Notes: generated by a model from the sequence alone, not told the origin. A DNA stretch of 64,000 nt from Paraburkholderia bryophila (GCF_013409255.1 NZ_JACCAS010000002.1:868001-932000); one strand, 5' to 3'. Positions 34,029-42,496 are shown, counted from the stretch's first letter. Program-made: numbers and translations.

Positions 34029-34222
34029 TAATTGTCGAATGGAGTTGCAACAGCACCTCGCCCATACTTCGTTTCGCTGCCGGTGCGTAAGAAACGACGC
34101 ATGAGATCAAGGTGCTTAACGTGCGAGTGCGTCTCGCCGGTGATCAACGATCCTACGGTTGCCCGATCGCCGAACGAGACGCCCGAACATAGCGGCACCC
34201 GCGTGCCGACGACAGGACAACC

Positions 34223-34990
34223 ATGTTGCTTTCACTGAATTTCCTCAAGAACCAGACCACCCGTCTGGCCTGCATCGCGATGGTCTGCGGCAGCGCGCTG
34301 CTGAGCGGTTGCGCCGGCGGCCACATCGACAACGCAAGCGCGGCCACCGCGCAACCGCACGTGCGGCCGGACAACATTTATGTCTACACGTTCGACACCG
34401 ATTCCGATCAGGTGAAACTCGACGGCGGCATGCTGCAGAAGCTGAAGACGCAGATGGACGGTTCGTCGGCGGCGGAAAAACAGGCGGCCGATGCGCTCGC
34501 CGTCCGTGAACAGGTGGCCGATGAAATCGTGCATCAACTGCAATCGATGGGCTTGCGTGCGATTCGCTCGGACATTCCCGCGCCCGCCGATCAGAACGTG
34601 CTGCTCGTGCAAGGCAGTTTCGATACGATCGACTCGGGCAATCGCCGTCGCCGCATTCTGATCGGCCTCGGCGCGGGCAAGAGCCAGGTGAGCAGTTCGG
34701 TGCAGATTCTGTACAAGCCGGCGGGCGGCGAAGCCCGCCTCGTGCAAAGCTTCAGCGCCTCGGGCGACAGCGGCAAGGCGCCTGGCATGGTGGCAACCGG
34801 CGGCGTGGGCGCGGCGGCCGGCAGCATCGCGACATCGGCGGCGGTGGGCGGCGGCTTGCACGCGGTGTCGGAAACGAAGAAGACCGGTGTGTCGGCGGAT
34901 GCGAAACGCCTCGGCGACGCGGTCGCGAAACAGATCGCGCAGATCGGTGTGAGCGGCGGCTGGTTGTCGACGCAACAGGCGAAGGGCTAA
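34223..34990 (+). CDS. DUF4410 family lipoprotein
   Basis: A 255-residue lipoprotein: the signal ends in LLSGCAGG (lipobox Cys at residue 30). The mature part contains a DUF4410-type domain with NIYVYTFDTDSDQVKLDGG, a helix with VADEIVHQLQSMGLRAIRS, and RRRILIGLGAGKSQVSSSVQ, a Gly-rich pattern common in this family. It ends with a Gly/Ala-rich stretch (about 195-215) that could insert in a membrane. The function of the family is unknown; envelope-located. Strong terminator directly downstream. Confidence 0.83.
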   Translation: MLLSLNFLKNQTTRLACIAMVCGSALLSGCAGGHIDNASAATAQPHVRPDNIYVYTFDTDSDQVKLDGGMLQKLKTQMDGSSAAEKQAADALAVREQVADEIVHQLQSMGLRAIRSDIPAPADQNVLLVQGSFDTIDSGNRRRRILIGLGAGKSQVSSSVQILYKPAGGEARLVQSFSASGDSGKAPGMVATGGVGAAAGSIATSAAVGGGLHAVSETKKTGVSADAKRLGDAVAKQIAQIGVSGGWLSTQQAKG

Positions 34991-35024
34991 GCGGTCTGGA
35001 AGCGCGTGGCGAAGCGCGGCGCGG

Positions 35025-35067
35025 CGCGGCGCAGAGCGCAAACAGCGCTCACTGCGCCGCGTTTTTT
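35025..35067 (+). terminator. Rho-independent terminator of the DUF4410 gene
   Basis: CGCGGCGCAG (35025-35034) pairs with CTGCGCCGCG (35052-35061), with an inner AGCGC/GCGCT stem, then six T residues (35062-35067). The T-run overlaps the stop codon of the convergent RibD-like gene (TAA at 35066-35068 on the minus strand). Confidence 0.9.
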
Positions 35068-35752
35068 ATACCTTCACCGACTTCGTGTAGCGCAACCATA
35101 CCGCGTCATGCTGCGTTTTTTCGACCGACGTCAGCGTCAGATACGCGGGCGCTTGCCACTTGTCCATCGCCACTTCGAATGACGACGGATGCTCGCTGCG
35201 GCCATCCACCAACGGCAGGATCAGCACGCTGACTTCGTCCACGAGCCCTGCGTTCACGAACGCACCGCTCACATGCGAACCGCCCTCCACGATCAGCTTC
35301 TTCACACCGAGTTCGTGCGCGAGCGTCTGCACCACTTTGCCGAGATCGAGCTCATGCTCGCCACCGAATACGTACGACACACCGATCGATTGCAGGTACG
35401 CGAGATAGTCGTCGCTCACCTGGCTGGTCAGCACTTCGACCACGTGCGATTTCAATGCCGTGTTGCTCTTCCACGCCACACGTCCTTGCGGGTCGATGGA
35501 GATCGCGTACTGAGCGGCATTGCGCTCGACGATATGGTCCGTGCGCGGTACGGTGCCTTTCGCAAGACCCTTTGGATAATCGTCGCCGTGCGAAATCTCC
35601 TGCATGGTCACGCGGCCGCAGATCCAGCCGTCGGCTTCGAAGGTGGCCGCGGTGTCTTCATAGAGATCCGACGCGAAGTCGAGATGCCAGCCGTCCGTGA
35701 GACTGCGGCCGTCGAGCGAGGACATCATGTGAGCGACGATATAAGGTTTCAT
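35066..35752 (-). CDS. RibD C-terminal/dihydrofolate-reductase-like oxidoreductase
   Basis: A 228-residue NADPH-dependent reductase related to the C-terminal part of RibD and to DHFR. From ATG 35752 (GGAGG eight bases upstream) it begins MKPYIVAHMMSSLDGRSLTD; other family features are WICGRVTMQEI near residue 45, YVFGGEHELDLGKVVQTLA and KKLIVEGGSHVSGAFVNAGL near residue 155, then DEVSVLILPLVDG. It is cytoplasmic. It is not linked to riboflavin genes; standalone members often act on pterins or unknown substrates. It may be co-transcribed with the DUF2878 gene 81 bases upstream. Confidence 0.85.
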   Translation of the reverse strand: MKPYIVAHMMSSLDGRSLTDGWHLDFASDLYEDTAATFEADGWICGRVTMQEISHGDDYPKGLAKGTVPRTDHIVERNAAQYAISIDPQGRVAWKSNTALKSHVVEVLTSQVSDDYLAYLQSIGVSYVFGGEHELDLGKVVQTLAHELGVKKLIVEGGSHVSGAFVNAGLVDEVSVLILPLVDGRSEHPSSFEVAMDKWQAPAYLTLTSVEKTQHDAVWLRYTKSVKV

Positions 35753-35833
35753 GCGCAAAGCCTCCGTGTAAGGTCGAGTCAATCGATAGACCTTTAGCAA
35801 GGGGCGTTCCGCGATGGCGTGTTTTTTGCCGCG

Positions 35834-36439
35834 TTAGCTAGAGTGCAGCGGATGCGTTTTCGCTTGCGCTTCGCGGTGCACGCCGTCCCAGCGTTGCGCA
35901 AGCTGCAGCAGCGCGGGCAGCAAGACGGCCCAGCCGAGCGCGAGTGCGATCCATGCTGCGAGCGGCCGATTGAAATGCACCGCGCCCAACGCGGCGCCCG
36001 CGCGAAACGACAGCGGCCCGGCGAGCGCGCCCAGCACAGCGGCCAACACCGGCCGCGCGCGCAACCACGCGAACACCACATTGAACTGGATCGCGAACAG
36101 CGCCCACAGCGCGCTCATCCAGTACGGCGCGCAACCATCGATCACCGTGCCACTCGGATAGACCAGCAAGCCCGCGTAGACCAGCACGCTCTCCCAGATC
36201 ATGCCGACGCACACTGTTGCCGCGAGCAAGCGGGCTTCGCGCCGGGGCTCGGGTACGCGCGTCAGATGCCAGACGACGGCGCAGCCCGCGAACAGCATGC
36301 CGAGCCAGCCAGCGCCACGCGCGGCGCTCAGCACGCAGACGAACCAGCCGGCTTGGCAGACCACGAAGTAAAGCCCGGCCGTTGTGCCGCTGCTGCGGCG
36401 CGCGAAGAGGCCGGTGAGGGAATGTTTCATCGATTGCAT
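35834..36439 (-). CDS. DUF2878-like membrane protein
   Basis: From ATG 36439 a 201-residue protein with about six hydrophobic helices, including YFVVCQAGWFVCVLSAARGA near the N-terminus and GMIWESVLVYAGLLVYP in the middle (the W-E-S pattern seen in DUF2878). The C-terminus has a helix WIALALGWAVLLPALLQLAQ and a basic tail. ATG 36430 is an alternative start. A longer frame to 36595 has no membrane or domain features in its added part. Inner-membrane protein of unknown function. Confidence 0.7.
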   Translation of the reverse strand: MQSMKHSLTGLFARRSSGTTAGLYFVVCQAGWFVCVLSAARGAGWLGMLFAGCAVVWHLTRVPEPRREARLLAATVCVGMIWESVLVYAGLLVYPSGTVIDGCAPYWMSALWALFAIQFNVVFAWLRARPVLAAVLGALAGPLSFRAGAALGAVHFNRPLAAWIALALGWAVLLPALLQLAQRWDGVHREAQAKTHPLHSS

Positions 36440-36888
36440 GCGATGGGTCCGTCGAGGGTGATGGTCCCGCCGTGCGGCGTTGCGAGAAGGCACGCGTGGG
36501 AGCCGTTGTGCGACTCTCTTGTGATTACGCGCGAAACGCCGCGCTGGATGCGCGGCGTTGGGCCATCGATTCAGGGAGTGGAATGACAGGTGCAAGGGCT
36601 GTCAGACGAGGGTTTCTATCGTTACTGTAGTAAATCCGCAGCGCGGCAAGTCTCCCCTTCGAATGCATCAGCCGAGCGCAACACGGTCCACGCTAGCTGC
36701 GCGCATCCGGCGACAATCGGCCAGGAACGGTCGGTCGACACGGACGCCTGGATCGCTGACAATCGACGTGTGAATGGCAATTTTCTTCGTGGATTGGATT
36801 TCAGGTCAAAACGTGTGGAAAAATATAAATGCCTCCGATCGACGATTTTCTTCCTCGTTATGATTTCCGTGAGCTGTTTACGCCGATC

Positions 36889-36933
36889 GAAAATTGAGCC
36901 ACTGTAGGGATCGCACCGGCTGAAAATTGAGCC
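36889..36933. mobile_element. Possible IS21-type insertion sequence end (relic)
   Basis: GAAAATTGAGCC occurs twice in direct orientation (36889-36900 and 36922-36933), 33 bases apart. Repeated GAAAATTGAGCC-like words are, from memory, typical of the multiple transposase-binding repeats at the ends of IS21-family elements. No istA or istB frame is present, so this would be a single remaining end. The rest of 36440-36888 holds no recognisable gene. Confidence 0.45.
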
Positions 36934-36988
36934 GGGTAATCAACCTATCCTGCTAGCTTTTCCGGCAGGGTGTTTGGAGATGTGCCCC

Positions 36989-37678
36989 ATGACCGAAAGT
37001 GTTCATCGCTTTTACGAGTCGAATCGCAGCGCGATGGAGTCCAGCATGCGCCATCGCCTCGATTTGGCCGAGACGATCTTGCGCGAGCGCGCACACCTTT
37101 CCGACATCGAGGGTATCAAGCATGAGGTGATGGCTGAATTCGATTTAGTGCTCACTCAGTTGCCCTATGTCGGCGGCTCGGAAAATCGCATGAGCAACTT
37201 CTTCATGCGCCTCATTGGCTTCCTGGCCATCGGCCGGGTGCTCCGACGGCATGGGGTGCCGCTGGCGATGATTGGCGACATTGCGCGAGAAACCTTGAAG
37301 TCGCAAGGGCTCGCAGTGCCCGAGGCGGAGCGCCTCGCTGCAGGTCGCCAATTTTTGTCGCCGGAGAACCGAGCGCTGCTGGGCAAGCAGGCCGTCATGA
37401 GCATGACAGAAGACCACCGGAAAGCGTTCCCGGACGATTTTGCATACGAGTTTGTCGAGCCGAGCCCAGGCGACAACTTCGAATTCGGTATCAACTACAC
37501 CGCCTGCGGCTTCTGCAAGTTCGCCGCTCACCATGGTGACAAGGAAATCCTGCCCAGCATCTGTGGGCTCGATTTCGACGACTATGCGACGCGGGGCATC
37601 CACCTAGAAAGGACGCAAACATTGGCAGGTGGTGCGAACCATTGCAATTTCCGGTTCTCAAGACTGAAGCCTGAATAG
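36989..37678 (+). CDS. L-2-amino-thiazoline-4-carboxylate hydrolase-like protein (AtcB family)
   Basis: A 229-residue protein resembling ATC hydrolases, which open the ring of 2-amino-thiazoline-4-carboxylic acid on the way to cysteine. Recognisable features in the C-terminal half: FEFGINYTACGFCKFAAHHG, a further Cys in ILPSICGLDFD, and the closing motif LAGGANHCNFRFSR. The Cys pair CxxC and CGLD region are typical of the family. ATG 36989 has GGAG eight bases upstream; TTG 36974 and ATG 36980 are in frame but poorly placed. It stands alone, flanked by an IS-like end and a gene remnant, so it is probably transferred. No AtcC partner or racemase is near, so the natural substrate is uncertain. 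Confidence 0.82.
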   Translation: MTESVHRFYESNRSAMESSMRHRLDLAETILRERAHLSDIEGIKHEVMAEFDLVLTQLPYVGGSENRMSNFFMRLIGFLAIGRVLRRHGVPLAMIGDIARETLKSQGLAVPEAERLAAGRQFLSPENRALLGKQAVMSMTEDHRKAFPDDFAYEFVEPSPGDNFEFGINYTACGFCKFAAHHGDKEILPSICGLDFDDYATRGIHLERTQTLAGGANHCNFRFSRLKPE

Positions 37679-37800
37679 GACTCACGGCTGGATGGTCGCA
37701 ACAGGTTGCCTTCTACAATTCCGAGAGGTATGCGCCGATCAAAGCCATAAGTCTGGAGGCCCAGCAAGCGCGGATGCTCATAATCGAAATGAATTCGTGA
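37675..37800 (+). pseudogene. Remnant of a DUF1330-type gene (C-terminal part)
   Basis: A frame without a usable start runs from just after the AtcB-like stop to TGA at 37798 and gives residues VAFYNSERYAPIKAI then QQARMLIIEMNS. DUF1330 proteins end in a WY-x-SPEY-x-x-x-K-x-LR pattern followed by a hydrophobic strand, which this matches. Only about 33 residues are left, so it is a decayed fragment. The following 37801-37891 has no gene. Confidence 0.5.
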
Positions 37801-37891
37801 GTGGCCGCTTTCGGGAGGCGTGACCGACCGAAACGGGTCGATCTGGGACCTTCAAAGTTGCTTTATCGCCATCCCTCCCTCCGCCAACACA

Positions 37892-38509
37892 TCAATAGAA
37901 CCCACCCCGAGCCCGCGCATGACGCGGATCGGCCATACCCCGCAGCGACTCGAGCCCACGGCTGATCCAGCTTTTGACGGTGCCGATCGGCGCGTCCAGC
38001 GTATGAGCGATTTCCGATTGCGACTGCCCACGAAAATAAGCGAGCGCGATCGCCTGCCGCTGCCCGGGCGTCAAGCGACCGAGATAGACCGACAGCCGCT
38101 CAGCATCCAGCGCAACCTGCTGCGATAAATCTCCTTCACCGCTTGCATTGCGTTCGTCGAGTTCCTCGACGTACACGCCCGCATACGGATTGCGCCGCAG
38201 ATAATCGAGCGCCTGGTTCTTCACGATGGTCGACATCCACGTAGACGGCGACGCCTTATCAGGATCGTACGAACCGGCGAAGCGCCAGATCTTGATGAAG
38301 CCGTCCTGCACCACTTCTTCCGCGGATTCGCTGGTACGCGTCACGCGTACCGCCAGCCCGAACAGCGACGACGCCGACAGCCGGTACAGTGCCTCGAACG
38401 CTAGCGCGTCGCGCTTGGCGATGCGTTTAAGGAGCGCCGCGAGATACACGCTCCGGTCGTCCAGTGCGGGCGCGCAAACGCTCACGTCAGTCGAAGCATG
38501 CTGTGGCAT
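37892..38509 (-). CDS. ECF-type RNA polymerase sigma factor (SigK-like)
   Basis: A 205-residue group 4 sigma factor. Region 2 is seen in DALAFEALYRLSASSLFGLA and SAEEVVQDGFIKIWRFAGSY; region 4 is in LGRLTPGQRQAIALAYFRGQ followed by SQSEIAHTLDAPIGTVKSWI. The start has a very strong site, AAGGAGGGG before ATG 38509. It lies 29 bases after the MerR-type gene and is probably co-transcribed with it. ECF genes of this type are normally followed by an anti-sigma gene (ChrR or RskA type); here 37679-37891 contains none, so the sigma factor is either controlled through the MerR protein or by a distant anti-sigma. Confidence 0.92.
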   Translation of the reverse strand: MPQHASTDVSVCAPALDDRSVYLAALLKRIAKRDALAFEALYRLSASSLFGLAVRVTRTSESAEEVVQDGFIKIWRFAGSYDPDKASPSTWMSTIVKNQALDYLRRNPYAGVYVEELDERNASGEGDLSQQVALDAERLSVYLGRLTPGQRQAIALAYFRGQSQSEIAHTLDAPIGTVKSWISRGLESLRGMADPRHARARGGFY

Positions 38510-38538
38510 TCCCCCTCCTTCGGAACGGTGCGGGCCGG

Positions 38539-39591
38539 TTACTCTGCGGCGGCTTGCGGCAACGGCGGTTGCGGCTGCGACGGCGACTGCAACGCCGGCG
38601 CGGCAAACCAGCCCTCTTCCCGCGCCACCCGCTCAAGCGCGGCCTCGATCATCGCGCACGCCCGGTTGCTAACATCGCCGAGATAACGGTGCAACGCGGC
38701 GTCCTGCGCCGAGCGGGACGAGCAGGTGTCGCTGTAGCGTTCGAACGCCGCCAGCTTCACGACCAGTTCCGCCAGATGACGCGGGCATTCACAGGCAATC
38801 GTCGACGAGCGCGCCGCGATCGTCTCTAGCTCGCGATCGTCGTAGCGACGCCGCACGCGCGACCAGACGGCGTCGTCGCCGGTGCGCTCCTGAATCCGCA
38901 CGCGCTCGCAGAGGTCGCCCAGCATCTGGCGAAATTCCGTTCTACCGTCGGCCTCGCGATACAGGCGCACGCCGGCCACGCGCAATAACTCGGCCGCCGG
39001 CCCGGTGCCGAAACCGTAGACCACCGCCATCGCTTTCGCCTGGTGCGCGTCGCCCAGCGCGATGATCTGCGCCGCGACGTCTTCCTGAAGCGAGTCAACG
39101 TTGACGAGCAATGCGTCGATCGACTCGCTTTTCCCAGCGCTCTGGTCAGAGGCCTCGGCCAGGTCGGCAAACGTGCTCAGTGCGTTCACGCCATAACGCC
39201 GCACATCCACGCCAGAACCTTGCAGGCGCTGCGCGAGATTGCCCCCCACCAGCCCAAGCTTGATATCGACGGTGTCGGCGACGCCAAAGTCCGGCGGGCC
39301 GTCGCCTTCGCGTGCGTTACGAGAGGCCAGAAACTGCAACTGCTCGCGATCGAGCCGCGCAATCGCCCCAATCGCGTGGCCACGACTCACCAGCATCTTG
39401 ATCAAAGTGAGGCGCCGAACGTCGTCTTCGGTGTAGAGCCGCTGTCCGGACGCGGTCTTGGCCGGACCGATCACGCCGTAGCGGCGCTCCCAGATCCGCA
39501 GCGTCGTGACCGGCATTTTGGCCAGACGCGCCGCTTCACCGCTCTTGTAGCCCTGTTGAATCGGAGATTGCTCGTCAGACGTAGTCACCAT
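38539..39591 (-). CDS. MerR-family regulator with B12-like and Cys-containing C-terminal domains
   Basis: A 350-residue regulator, much longer than plain MerR proteins. The DNA-binding part (YKSGEAARLAKMPVTTLRIW then ERRYGVIGPAKTASGQRLY) is close to that of CarH/LitR-type regulators. Residues about 105-215 look like a Rossmann-type B12-binding domain (SIDALLVNVDSLQEDVAAQI, VVYGFGTGPAAELLR), but the DxHxxG cobalt-ligand motif is absent. Residues about 255-325 form a further helical region with CECPRHLAELVVKLAAFERY then CSSRSAQDAALHRYL, whose C-x-C...C pattern could bind metal or an iron-sulfur cluster. The tail is Pro/Gln/Ala-rich. ATG 39591 has AGGAG upstream. Divergent from a flavoprotein gene and upstream of the ECF sigma gene. 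Confidence 0.87.
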   Translation of the reverse strand: MVTTSDEQSPIQQGYKSGEAARLAKMPVTTLRIWERRYGVIGPAKTASGQRLYTEDDVRRLTLIKMLVSRGHAIGAIARLDREQLQFLASRNAREGDGPPDFGVADTVDIKLGLVGGNLAQRLQGSGVDVRRYGVNALSTFADLAEASDQSAGKSESIDALLVNVDSLQEDVAAQIIALGDAHQAKAMAVVYGFGTGPAAELLRVAGVRLYREADGRTEFRQMLGDLCERVRIQERTGDDAVWSRVRRRYDDRELETIAARSSTIACECPRHLAELVVKLAAFERYSDTCSSRSAQDAALHRYLGDVSNRACAMIEAALERVAREEGWFAAPALQSPSQPQPPLPQAAAE

Positions 39592-39824
39592 GAAACTCCT
39601 TACGTGTCATCTTCGTTTCAAGCATAGGCCAATTTGCGCTACATCGACACGGCTTATTGACTCAATCCTCCATTTGAAACGCCTTTTTTGATGCGCTATG
39701 CTTTTTTCGTCGATCCCATGCTCCGCCTCGAATCGCCGCGCCGCGCCCACCGCTCCTGGGCCCGGGCTCGCCCCGTCGCCGTCCGCCGACGCCGGACCGT
39801 CCACTCAACCACGCAGGCCGCATC

Positions 39825-40832
39825 GTGAACATTTCTGATTCCCGCCCCCATATCGCGGTTGTCGGCGCCGGCATCGCCGGCTTGTCATGCGCCACGACGC
39901 TGCGCGCCGCCGGCTGCCGGCTGCGTCTGTTCGACCGCAGCCGCGGTCCGGCCGGGCGCATGAGCGCGCGGCGCGACGGCGACTGGCAGTGCGACCACGG
40001 CGCGCAGTACTTCACCGCCCGCGACCGCGCGTTTCGCGCCGAAGTCGCGCGCTGGCAAAAGGCCGGCGCGGCGGCAGCGTGGCCCGCGCGCCTCGCCGTG
40101 CTGGATGCGCCGAACTCGACCGCGCATACCACGCAGATCGAGCGCTTCGTCGGCACGCCGCGCATGAGCGCGCCGGCTCGACTGCTGGCGGAAACGCTGC
40201 CGCTCACCACCGATTGCACCATCGAGAAAGTGTTGTGCGAGCCGCGCGGCTGGCGCTTGTGGTCGGCCGAGCACGGCGCGATCGACGACCGTTTCGACGC
40301 CGTCGTGCTGGCGATGCCGGCGCCGCAAGTCGCGCCGCTGCTGCATGCGCCGGCGCCCGAACTCGCCGTGTTGGCCAACAGTACGGTGATGCACGCGTGC
40401 TGGGCGCTGATGCTGCGTTTCGACGCGCCGCTGCCGCTGGCCTTCGACGCCGCGTTCGTCAATCACGGCCCGTTGCGCTGGATGGCGCGCGACAGCAGCA
40501 AGCCCGGCCGCGGCGGTCCGGAAACGTGGCTGCTGCATGCGCAAGCGGAGTGGAGCGAAGCGCACCTCGACACGCCGCCGGAGCAGGTCGCGGCGGCCAT
40601 GCTGGCGGCGTTCGAACAATGCGGCGGACGCACACCCGTCGCATGGACCGCGCACCGCTGGTCTCACGCGGACGTGGCGCCCGACGGCGATCCCACGCCG
40701 GGCTATGTGTGGCGCGAGGTGGATGGCCTGGGGTTATGCGGCGACTGGCTCAACGGCGGACGCGTCGAAGGCGCGTGGTTGAGCGGGCGGGCGCTCGGGC
40801 ATGAGATGCTGAGGGCGCTGCAGTCGGTTTAG
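39825..40832 (+). CDS. NAD(P)/FAD-dependent oxidoreductase, renalase-like
   Basis: A 335-residue flavoprotein. The N-terminal dinucleotide motif is IAVVGAGIAGLSCATTLRAA (GxGxxG), followed by GPAGRMSARRDG, DHGAQYFTARD and later VLAMPAPQVAPLL. The C-terminus has the second FAD-contact GLCGDWLNGGRVEGAWLSGR. These features match the renalase/amine oxidase-like group often found near photolyase and MerR-type light regulators. GTG 39825 appears to be the start (coding NISDSRPHIAVVGAG); no strong ribosome site. Divergent from the MerR/ECF unit, which probably regulates it. Substrate unknown. Confidence 0.88.
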   Translation: MNISDSRPHIAVVGAGIAGLSCATTLRAAGCRLRLFDRSRGPAGRMSARRDGDWQCDHGAQYFTARDRAFRAEVARWQKAGAAAAWPARLAVLDAPNSTAHTTQIERFVGTPRMSAPARLLAETLPLTTDCTIEKVLCEPRGWRLWSAEHGAIDDRFDAVVLAMPAPQVAPLLHAPAPELAVLANSTVMHACWALMLRFDAPLPLAFDAAFVNHGPLRWMARDSSKPGRGGPETWLLHAQAEWSEAHLDTPPEQVAAAMLAAFEQCGGRTPVAWTAHRWSHADVAPDGDPTPGYVWREVDGLGLCGDWLNGGRVEGAWLSGRALGHEMLRALQSV

Positions 40833-40861
40833 CGTGGGGGAGCGAGGCGCGTGGACTTAAT

Positions 40862-40911
40862 AAAAAAATGCGCCGCTTGCCCGGATGTATCCATCCCGAA
40901 CAAGCGGCGCA
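40862..40911 (-). terminator. Rho-independent terminator of the Old Yellow Enzyme gene
   Basis: TGCGCCGCTTG (40869-40879) pairs exactly with CAAGCGGCGCA (40901-40911); seven T residues follow on the minus strand (A-run 40862-40868). It is 45 bases past the stop codon and between convergent genes. Confidence 0.88.
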
Positions 40912-40955
40912 CGCTTACAGTCCATGCATTCGCTAAATACGAGCCAACGGCCCGC

Positions 40956-42053
40956 TTACGCCACCTTGTAACGCTCGAGCCAATGCGCGTACGGCGCCGG
41001 CAACGTCCACGACGGACGCTCGATCCCCAGCTTCTTCGCCGCGTGATACGGCCAATGCGGATCGGCCAGATGCGCGCGGCCGATCATCACCAAATCGAGC
41101 TGCCCGTTCTCCACCGACCGGTTCGCCAGTTCCGGCGTATCGATTCCCCATGCCGACGACACAGGGATATCCGCTTCACGCCGCACCCGTTCGGCGATCG
41201 GCGCGAGGAAAGCCGGCGCCCACGGAATCGCAGCCGTCGGCGTCGAAAAACCGACGCTCACGCTCAGCATGTCCAGCCCTTCGCGCTTGAAGTTTTTAGC
41301 CAGTTCGATCGATTCCGCGAGCGTTTCCTCGTCGCGTCCGTCGTACTCGATCACGCCGAAACGCGCCGTCAACGGCAGATGTTCCGGCCACACCTTGCGC
41401 ACCGCCGCGAGCGTTTCGAGCATGAAGCGGCTGCGGTTGTCGAGGCTGCCGCCGTACGCGTCGTCGCGCTGGTTGGAGTGCGTCGAGAAGAAGCTCTGGC
41501 CGAGATAGCCGTGCGCGAAATGCAGTTCGAGCCATTCGAAGCCCGCGTCGAGCGCGCGTTTCGCTGCGGCGACGAAGTCTTCGCGAACCCGCGCGATATC
41601 GTCGAGCGTCATGGCTTTCGGCACCTTCGGCAAACCGCCGCCGAACGCGATCGCCGACGGCGCAAGGGTCTGCCAGCCGCGCGGATCGTTTTCGGCAATG
41701 TGGTCGTCGCCTTCCCACGGACGGTTGGCGCTGGCTTTGCGGCCGGCGTGCGCGATCTGAATGCCCGGCACCGCGCCGGACGCCTTGATCGACGCGACCA
41801 CCGGCGCGAACGCCTGCGCCTGCTCGTCGTTCCAGATGCCGGCGCAGCCCGGCGTGATGCGGCCTTCCGGCGACACCGCCGTCGCCTCGACGATCACCAG
41901 CCCCGCGCCGCCGCGCGCCAGACCGGCAAGGTGCACGCGGTGCCAGTCGTTGATCAGACCGTCTTCGGCGGTGTACTGGCACATCGGCGGAATGGCAATA
42001 CGGTTGCGCAGGGACACGTCCTTGAGCTTGTACGGCTGGAACAATGCGGACAT
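40956..42053 (-). CDS. NADH:flavin oxidoreductase, Old Yellow Enzyme family (XenA/YqjM type)
   Basis: FMN enzymes of this type reduce activated C=C bonds and nitro compounds. The 365-residue protein starts at ATG 42053 (AAGGAG upstream; an in-frame TTG is 9 bases earlier). Features: LFQPYKLKDVSLRNRIAIPP, then MCQYTAEDG with the regulatory Cys and Tyr of the YqjM/XenA class (C25 region), QIAHAGRKAS with the FMN/substrate His, HFAHGYLGQSFFS and DAYGGSLDNRSRF, and a C-terminal VMIGRAHLADPHWP phosphate-binding loop. It is divergent from an arsR-type gene with a palindrome between them. Confidence 0.94.
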   Translation of the reverse strand: MSALFQPYKLKDVSLRNRIAIPPMCQYTAEDGLINDWHRVHLAGLARGGAGLVIVEATAVSPEGRITPGCAGIWNDEQAQAFAPVVASIKASGAVPGIQIAHAGRKASANRPWEGDDHIAENDPRGWQTLAPSAIAFGGGLPKVPKAMTLDDIARVREDFVAAAKRALDAGFEWLELHFAHGYLGQSFFSTHSNQRDDAYGGSLDNRSRFMLETLAAVRKVWPEHLPLTARFGVIEYDGRDEETLAESIELAKNFKREGLDMLSVSVGFSTPTAAIPWAPAFLAPIAERVRREADIPVSSAWGIDTPELANRSVENGQLDLVMIGRAHLADPHWPYHAAKKLGIERPSWTLPAPYAHWLERYKVA

Positions 42054-42090
42054 TCGGTTCAACTCCTTCTGGGATAGGCTTGTACGGTAG

Positions 42091-42106
42091 TTCGATAAAC
42101 ATCGAA
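42091..42106. promoter_or_regulatory. Operator candidate between OYE and arsR genes
   Basis: TTCGAT-AAAC-ATCGAA is a perfect 6+6 palindrome with a 4-base spacer, in the 77-base divergent gap, 38 bases from the OYE start and 25 from the arsR start. ArsR proteins bind palindromes of this size. Confidence 0.65.
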
Positions 42107-42130
42107 TAACGAAGTATCTCAGAAACGTTT

Positions 42131-42496
42131 ATGATCTGCAGGATGCGTACTTATAACCATCCTGCCGCCGAGGACTTCACGCTCGGGCGGCTATTCCATG
42201 CGTTGAGCGATCCGGTGCGGCTCGAGATCGTGCGGCGGCTGGCGTCGGTCGACGAGGCCACCTGCGGGGATCTCGACGGCGGCCGGCCGAAGTCGACCGT
42301 GTCCCATCATTTCCGGATCCTGCGTGAGTCGGGGCTCGTGCGCACGCGCGTGGCGGGCACCGTGCATCAGAATTCGCTGCGGCGCGCGGAACTGGACGCG
42401 CGTTTCCCCGGTTTGATGGACGCGGTGCTGCGACAGCTTGTCGCGGAAATGGCGGAAAACGAGGCCGCGCTCGGTGAACTCAGCGAGCCGGCCTGA
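42131..42496 (+). CDS. ArsR-family transcriptional regulator
   Basis: A 121-residue winged-helix repressor. The DNA-binding region includes LFHALSDPVRLEIVRRLASV and KSTVSHHFRILRESGLVRTR, both typical of ArsR/SmtB. The metal motif ELCVC of true ArsR is replaced by ATCGDLD with a single Cys, so it probably senses something other than As or Zn, perhaps the electrophiles reduced by the divergent OYE. ATG 42131 is assumed; ATG 42143 is possible. Confidence 0.9.
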   Translation: MICRMRTYNHPAAEDFTLGRLFHALSDPVRLEIVRRLASVDEATCGDLDGGRPKSTVSHHFRILRESGLVRTRVAGTVHQNSLRRAELDARFPGLMDAVLRQLVAEMAENEAALGELSEPA

